64,000 nucleotides of DNA, taken from contig NZ_CP016438.1 of the NCBI RefSeq assembly GCF_001685355.1, positions 4,030,001 to 4,094,000 of the forward strand, given 5' to 3'. The notes under the pieces are model-generated. The model made no database searches. It was given only the letters and a program-made list of their open reading frames with translations, and was not told the DNA's origin. The translations under genes and the position numbers were made by a program. Source of the DNA: Streptomyces lincolnensis. GTDB lineage: Bacteria > Actinomycetota > Actinomycetes > Streptomycetales > Streptomycetaceae. Positions 59,894-64,000 of the stretch are shown here, piece by piece. Numbering within the stretch: position 1 is the stretch's first letter; each line of letters starts with the position of its first letter.

Positions 59894-61258
59894 TCAGCCT
59901 CTGATGATGGCGAGCACCTCGTCGCGCACCTTGGTCATGGTGGGCTCGTCCCTCGCTTCGGCGTTGAGGCGGAGGAGGGGCTCGGTGTTGGAGGGTCGGA
60001 CGTTGAACCACCAGTCGGTGGAGCTGACGGTGAGGCCGTCAAGGGTGTCGAGGGTGATGCCCTGGCGGCCCTCGTAAGCGGCTCGGACGGCGGCGAGGCG
60101 GTCGGTCTGGTCGGCGACCGTGGAGTTGATCTCGCCGGAGCCGGTGTAGCGGTCGTACTGGGCGACGAGGGCGGAGAGGGGACCGTCCTGGCCGCCGAGG
60201 GCGGCGAGGACGTGGAGGGCGGCGAGCATGCCCGTGTCGGCGTTCCAGAAGTCCTTGAAGTAGTAGTGCGCGGAGTGCTCGCCGCCGAAGATGGCGCCGG
60301 CCTTCGCCATCTCGGCCTTGATGAAGGAGTGGCCCACGCGTGTGCGTACCGGTGTGCCGCCGTTCTCCCTGACGACCTCCGGGACCGACCAGGAGGTGAT
60401 CAGGTTGTGGATGACGATGCCCTGGCCGCCGTTCCGGGCGAGCTCGCGGGCGGCCACGAGGGCGGTGACGGCGGACGGGGAGACCGGGTCGCCGTGCTCG
60501 TCGACGACGAAGCAGCGGTCGGCGTCGCCGTCGAAGGCGATGCCGAGGTCGGCGCCCTCCTCGCGGACGCGCTTCTGGAGGTCCACGAGGTTGGCCGGGT
60601 CGAGGGGGTTGGCCTCGTGGTTGGGGAAGGTGCCGTCGAGTTCGAAGTACAGGGGCACCAGGTCCAGCGGGAGGCCCTCGAACACCGTCGGGACCGTGTG
60701 CCCGCCCATGCCGTTGCCCGCGTCGACGACGACCTTCAGGGGGCGGATGGCCCTCAGGTCGACGAGGGAGCGGAGGTGGACCGCGTAGTCCGTCAGCGTG
60801 TCGCGTCGCGTGATGGCGCCCGTCCTGGCCGCCGGGGCGGGGGCGCCCGACTCGCTCCACTGCTCGGCCAGCGTGCGGATCTCGGCGAGGCCCGTGTCCT
60901 GGCCTACCGGGGCGGCGCCGGCGCGGCACATCTTGATGCCGTTGTACTGGGCCGGGTTGTGGGAGGCCGTGAACATCGCGCCCGGCAGGTCCAGCGCGCC
61001 GGAGGCGTAGTACAGCTGGTCGGTCGAGCACAGGCCGATCTCGGTCACGTCGGCGCCCTGGGCGGCCGCCCCGCGCGCGAAGGCCCGCGACAGGCCCGGG
61101 GAGGAGGGCCGCATGTCGTGCCCGGTCACGATGGCGCTCGCGTCGGTCACCTGGACGAAGGCGGCCCCGAAGAGCTCGGCGAGGGTCTCGTCCCACTGGT
61201 CCGGGACGACCCCGCGTACGTCGTACGCCTTCACGAGCTGTGACAGATCAGCAGTCAC
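59894..61258 (-). CDS. manB: Phosphomannomutase/phosphoglucomutase
   Basis: The 454-residue alpha-D-phosphohexomutase converts mannose-6-phosphate to mannose-1-phosphate. The phosphoserine is Ser99 in FTASHNPAQYNGIK, the metal loop is DGDADR (243-248), and the sugar-phosphate loop is VRPSNTEPLLRLN near the C-terminus. The GTG at 61258 follows AGGAAGG; an upstream in-frame start at 61291 has no such site. It is probably the first gene of the mannose-phosphate run. Confidence 0.95.
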   Translation of the reverse strand: MTADLSQLVKAYDVRGVVPDQWDETLAELFGAAFVQVTDASAIVTGHDMRPSSPGLSRAFARGAAAQGADVTEIGLCSTDQLYYASGALDLPGAMFTASHNPAQYNGIKMCRAGAAPVGQDTGLAEIRTLAEQWSESGAPAPAARTGAITRRDTLTDYAVHLRSLVDLRAIRPLKVVVDAGNGMGGHTVPTVFEGLPLDLVPLYFELDGTFPNHEANPLDPANLVDLQKRVREEGADLGIAFDGDADRCFVVDEHGDPVSPSAVTALVAARELARNGGQGIVIHNLITSWSVPEVVRENGGTPVRTRVGHSFIKAEMAKAGAIFGGEHSAHYYFKDFWNADTGMLAALHVLAALGGQDGPLSALVAQYDRYTGSGEINSTVADQTDRLAAVRAAYEGRQGITLDTLDGLTVSSTDWWFNVRPSNTEPLLRLNAEARDEPTMTKVRDEVLAIIRG

Positions 61259-61351
61259 GGCCAACCTTCCTGAAAGTCCTTTGGTCACCACAAACTACCC
61301 GCCGTCACCGACAGCGCGCCGCGCGATCTCCGAGTGGACTCGCGAAGGTAA

Positions 61352-61370
61352 CCGGAGGTCAGGGCTCCGG
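61352..61370 (-). terminator. Possible terminator after lactate permease gene
   Basis: CCGGAG (61352-61357) and CTCCGG (61365-61370) form a 6-bp stem with a 7-base loop just after the permease stop and 94 bp before manB. It is short, so this is tentative. Confidence 0.35.
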
Positions 61371-61375
61371 ACGGT

Positions 61376-62992
61376 TCAGGGGAGCATCCAGCCCAGCACC
61401 GGTGAACTCTGTCCGACCACGATCAGACACATCACCAGCAGCAGTCCGATGCTCCAGGGCAGCACCTTGCGGAGCAGGTCGCCTTCGCGGCCCGCGAGGC
61501 CCACGGCCGCGCAGGCGATGGTGAGGTTCTGCGGGGAGATCATCTTGCCGAGGACGCCGCCCGAGCTGTTCGCGGCGGCCAGCAGCTCCGGGGACAGCCC
61601 CGATTCCCGGGCCGCGGTCACCTGCAACGCCCCGAAGAGCGCGTTGGCCGAGGTGTCCGAGCCGGAGACCGCGACCCCGAACCAGCCGAGGACCGGCGAC
61701 AGGAACGCGAGCCCGGCGCCCGCCGCCGCCACGAAGTGGCCGATGGTGGCGGCCTGTCCGGAGAGGTTCATGACGTAGGCGAGCGCCAGGACGGACGTCA
61801 CGGTCAGGATCGCGAACCTCAACTCGTGGACCGTCGCGACCCATTCCCGCACCGCCACGCGCGCGTGCACGCCGAGAACGGCCGCCGTGAGGATGCCCGC
61901 GAGCAGGACGAGGGTGCCTCCGGTGGACACGATGGGCCAGCTGAAGACGTTGGCGCCGACCGGATCACCGTCCGCGCTCACGACGTTCAGGAAGGGCCAG
62001 TCGTAGGTCTGTGTGGTCTTGGCCAGCCAGTCCTTGACCACCGGGATCTGGGCGACGGAGAAGATCACGACGATCAGCGCGTAGGGGGCGTAGGCGCGCA
62101 CGACCTCGCCGCGCGGGTCGGCCTCGTCCAGGTCCTCGCTGCGCGCTCCGGTCAGCACGGCCGCGCGCACGGGTTCGGCGGCGGGCCTGCGTGCCTGCGG
62201 TACGGCGACCAGGGCGCCCGCGCCGGCCAGGGCGGCCCCGATGTCGGCGAGTTGGGCGGAGACGTAGTTGGAGGCGGCGAACTGGGCGATGGCGAAGGCG
62301 ATTCCGCACGCCAGGGCGGGCACCCAGGTCTCGCGCAGTCCGCGCCGCCCGTCCACCAGCCAGACCAGGACCAGGGGCACCACCAGGGCCAGCAGCGGGG
62401 TTTGACGGCCCACCACGGACGCCACGGTGTCCAGAGGCAGTTCGGTGACCTGGGCGAGGGTCACGACCGGCGTGCCCATCGCGCCGAAGGCGACCGGCGC
62501 GGTGTTGGCGACCAGGGCGACGACCGCGGCGCGCACGGGTTCGAAGCCCAGCGCGACGAGCATGACCGAGCAGATCGCGACGGGCGCCCCGAAGCCGGCG
62601 AGTGCCTCCAGGAGGGCGCCGAAGCAGAAGGCTACGACCAGGGCCTGGATGCGCGGGTCGTCGGACAGCCGCCCGAAGGAGCGGCGCAGGATGTCGAAGT
62701 GCCGGGTGCGGACCGTCATCCGGTACACCCACAGGGCGTTGACGACGATCCACAGGATGGGGAAGAGGCCGAAGACGGCTCCCTGGGCGGCGCTGGAGAG
62801 CGTCTGGTCCAGCGGCATGCCGTACGCGAGCCAGGCGACCAGAGCGGCCGCGAGGAGGCCGGTGAGACCCGCCAGGTGCGCCTTCAGGCGGACGCCGCCG
62901 AGCAGGACGAGGACGATCACGAGGGGAAGGGCCGCCACCAGGGCCGACAGGCCGAGTGAGCCGGCGAGGGGTTCGAGTTCCTGGACGTACAC
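61376..62992 (-). CDS. lctP: L-lactate permease family transporter
   Basis: The 538-residue LctP-type carrier has about twelve or more hydrophobic segments. Family landmarks are CFGALLEALAGFGAPVAICSVMLVALGFEP, GTPVVTLAQVTELPL, FGVAVSGSDTSANALFGALQ and the C-terminal ANSSGGVLGKMISPQNLTIA. It imports lactate, and probably glycolate, with protons. The GTG at 62992 follows GGGGAGG. Two related palindromes lie 40-80 bp upstream. Confidence 0.93.
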   Translation of the reverse strand: MYVQELEPLAGSLGLSALVAALPLVIVLVLLGGVRLKAHLAGLTGLLAAALVAWLAYGMPLDQTLSSAAQGAVFGLFPILWIVVNALWVYRMTVRTRHFDILRRSFGRLSDDPRIQALVVAFCFGALLEALAGFGAPVAICSVMLVALGFEPVRAAVVALVANTAPVAFGAMGTPVVTLAQVTELPLDTVASVVGRQTPLLALVVPLVLVWLVDGRRGLRETWVPALACGIAFAIAQFAASNYVSAQLADIGAALAGAGALVAVPQARRPAAEPVRAAVLTGARSEDLDEADPRGEVVRAYAPYALIVVIFSVAQIPVVKDWLAKTTQTYDWPFLNVVSADGDPVGANVFSWPIVSTGGTLVLLAGILTAAVLGVHARVAVREWVATVHELRFAILTVTSVLALAYVMNLSGQAATIGHFVAAAGAGLAFLSPVLGWFGVAVSGSDTSANALFGALQVTAARESGLSPELLAAANSSGGVLGKMISPQNLTIACAAVGLAGREGDLLRKVLPWSIGLLLVMCLIVVGQSSPVLGWMLP

Positions 62993-63030
62993 GGGCGCCT
63001 CCCCGATCCGTCGGTCCCGCTCTCCGCCCA

Positions 63031-63074
63031 TTCCGTCATGCGGAAAGCGATTTCTCGTTTCGGCTTACGAAACG
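63031..63074. promoter_or_regulatory. Two related palindromes upstream of the lactate permease gene
   Basis: TTCCG-TCATG-CGGAA (63031-63045) and CGTTTCG-GCTTA-CGAAACG (63056-63074) are both perfect dyads with five-base centres, 27 bp apart centre to centre. Both match TTNCG-N5-CGNAA. A 9-bp inverted repeat (CCATTCCGT/ACGGAATGG, 63028-63036 and 63072-63080) also brackets the pair. They are likely binding sites for a regulator of lctP encoded elsewhere. Confidence 0.6.
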
Positions 63075-63167
63075 GAATGGTCGTGTCCGCGCCAAGGGCC
63101 CGTCAATGGGTGTGCGCCACCGAGTGGAACGTGCACGGAATACACACGAACGGGCAGGCGTCGCCCG

Positions 63168-63542
63168 TCAGTTGTCCGGCGAGCGCAGGACCCGCAGGTG
63201 GCCGCGGCGGGCGACCTGCCTCGGGTCCGCCGCCCGTGCCCCGCCGCCGGCCTCGGCCGCGCGCTCCTGGGGACGGGCCGCCTCGCGCACCGCGTTGGCA
63301 AGCGCTTCCAGATCGTCACCGCTGGGCCGGGCCGGGGCCGAGGCGTCGAGCAGACGGACGACCTCCCAGCCGCGCGGGGCGGTGAGGCGCTCGGAGTGCT
63401 CGGCGCACAGGTCGTAGCAGTGGGGTTCGGCGTAGGTGGCGAGCGGGCCGAGGACCGCGGTCGAGTCGGCGTAGACGTACGTCAGCGTCGCGACGGCGGG
63501 ACGGCCGCAAGCGGTGCGCGAACAGCGACGTACAGGGCTCAC
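63168..63542 (-). CDS. DUF3499 zinc-ribbon-like protein
   Basis: This 124-residue protein begins VSPVRRCSRTACGRPAVATLTYVYADSTAVL. Two cysteine pairs (CSRTAC and HCYDLCAEH) suggest a bound zinc. A Pro/Ala-rich C-terminus ends GHLRVLRSPDN. DUF3499 is an actinobacterial family of unknown function whose gene is conserved near manB and a metallopeptidase gene. A GTG at 63542 without a Shine-Dalgarno is chosen from the family N-terminus; a leaderless mRNA is possible. Confidence 0.82.
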   Translation of the reverse strand: MSPVRRCSRTACGRPAVATLTYVYADSTAVLGPLATYAEPHCYDLCAEHSERLTAPRGWEVVRLLDASAPARPSGDDLEALANAVREAARPQERAAEAGGGARAADPRQVARRGHLRVLRSPDN

Positions 63543-63885
63543 GACGTTGGACGGTACCGCACTCTTGAGCGGGCCGCGACGACTCTCCCCCAGGTCACTC
63601 CACCGTGTCGTGTTGTGAAACGCCCCACACGCACCTTCGGACACACGCCGCTGACCAGGACGGACACCCATGTGCGAGGCGTCGAACGGTCGCCTGCCCG
63701 ATCACCAGTCGGTACAAACCCTGTCAATTGCCTTGAGGTCGACGGTCTCGGAGGGATACGGAATCGAGCCCAACCTTGGCTGGAATGGTCAACTGCCGAC
63801 ATGCCGTACGGGTGGACGGACGTCGTTCACTCTGCCGCGTGGGGGCCGGGCGGCCGGCTGCGGCGAGGACTACGCTTCACCAGTG
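63543..63885. other. Divergent intergenic region of about 340 bp
   Basis: The region lies between the DUF3499 and metallopeptidase genes. On the minus strand, TTGACA at 63722-63727 could be a -35 element, though its matching -10 is poor. On the plus strand TACGCT lies just before the metallopeptidase start (about 63871), so that transcript may be leaderless. Nothing else is evident. Confidence 0.35.
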
Positions 63886-64000
63886 ATGGACAACCCTGTA
63901 CCGCCCCGCACCCTCGGCCCCGGGCCCCGACGCCGTGATCGCCACGGGCGGGGCATGCGCGGCCCGATCGCACCACCGCAGGTGCCGCTCGCCGCGAGCC
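63886..64000 (+). CDS. Metallopeptidase family protein (5' part, runs off the window)
   Basis: The first 38 codons read MDNPVPPRTLGPGPRRRD, then RHGRGMRGPIAPPQVPLAAS. This basic Pro/Arg-rich start is the one I associate with the small zincin-like (DUF1025-type) metallopeptidase encoded divergently from DUF3499 in Streptomyces. The HExxH region would lie beyond the window, so identity rests on the N-terminus and position. A GTG directly before the ATG is also possible as start. Confidence 0.55.
   Translation, partial: MDNPVPPRTLGPGPRRRDRHGRGMRGPIAPPQVPLAAS

Overview
The window is a piece of a high-GC actinobacterial chromosome, almost certainly Streptomyces. The evidence is the strong third-position GC, frequent GTG starts, the 180-kDa type NAD-glutamate dehydrogenase, the MtrAB-LpqB system, a DUF3499/metallopeptidase pair, a Streptomyces-type 16S-23S-5S operon without spacer tRNAs, and a dispersed intergenic repeat of a kind common in Streptomyces. 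Gene content is mostly conserved core. No prophage, insertion sequence, CRISPR array or tRNA gene was recognised.

Layout. 0-7.5 kb: a cell-wall glycopolymer cluster with two tandem bifunctional GT2/CDP-glycerol glycerophosphotransferase (TagF-like) enzymes followed by two polytopic, probably GT-C-like membrane proteins. 7.5-11.5 kb: Ohr/OhrR peroxide sensing pair, a GalE-type epimerase, a YciI-like protein divergent from a Crp/Fnr regulator with a perfect 18-bp palindrome between them, and a TetR regulator. 11.7-13.5 kb: TagG/TagH-like polymer exporter, convergent with the large glutamate dehydrogenase (13.5-18.5 kb). 19-27 kb: DJ-1/PfpI protein, HAD phosphatase, DUF6912-like protein, Rv3235-like protein convergent with secA, GNAT acetyltransferase and a YcaQ/AlkX-like DNA glycosylase. 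27-36.3 kb (minus strand): LuxR-type response regulator, long-form hibernation factor, ComF-like protein with large insertions, lpqB, mtrB, mtrA and mtnA. The last four are so closely packed that they are probably one transcript. 36.4-42.1 kb (plus strand): a membrane protein-DUF4129-DUF4350-MoxR-DUF58 operon with start/stop overlaps, ending at a bidirectional terminator shared with the rRNA operon. 42.2-47.9 kb (minus strand): rRNA operon and its promoter region. 47.9-50.8 kb: SpoIIM-like and RDD membrane proteins and an unknown protein. 51-55 kb: ahcY divergent from a PTS fructose IIBCA gene. 55.1-55.8 kb: an atypical signal peptidase coupled to a 51-residue membrane protein. 55.9-61.3 kb (minus strand): mannose-phosphate cluster (phosphomannomutase, Trm112-like, SIS isomerase-like, mannose-6-phosphate isomerase) with a CDF metal transporter. 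61.4-64 kb: lactate permease, DUF3499 protein and the 5' end of a metallopeptidase.

How they fit together. Several parts serve the envelope: glycopolymer synthesis (TagF-like), its export (TagGH), sugar supply (GalE, ManA, ManB, the SIS protein), MtrAB-LpqB signalling and protein export (SecA, signal peptidase). The points most worth a second look are the regulatory palindromes (10055-10072, 11509-11614, 63031-63074), the signal peptidase homologue without its general-base lysine and its tiny partner, the His-rich ComF, two DnaA-box sequences upstream of comF, and the structured ahcY leader. Function names rest on recognised family motifs read by eye; no database search was run.
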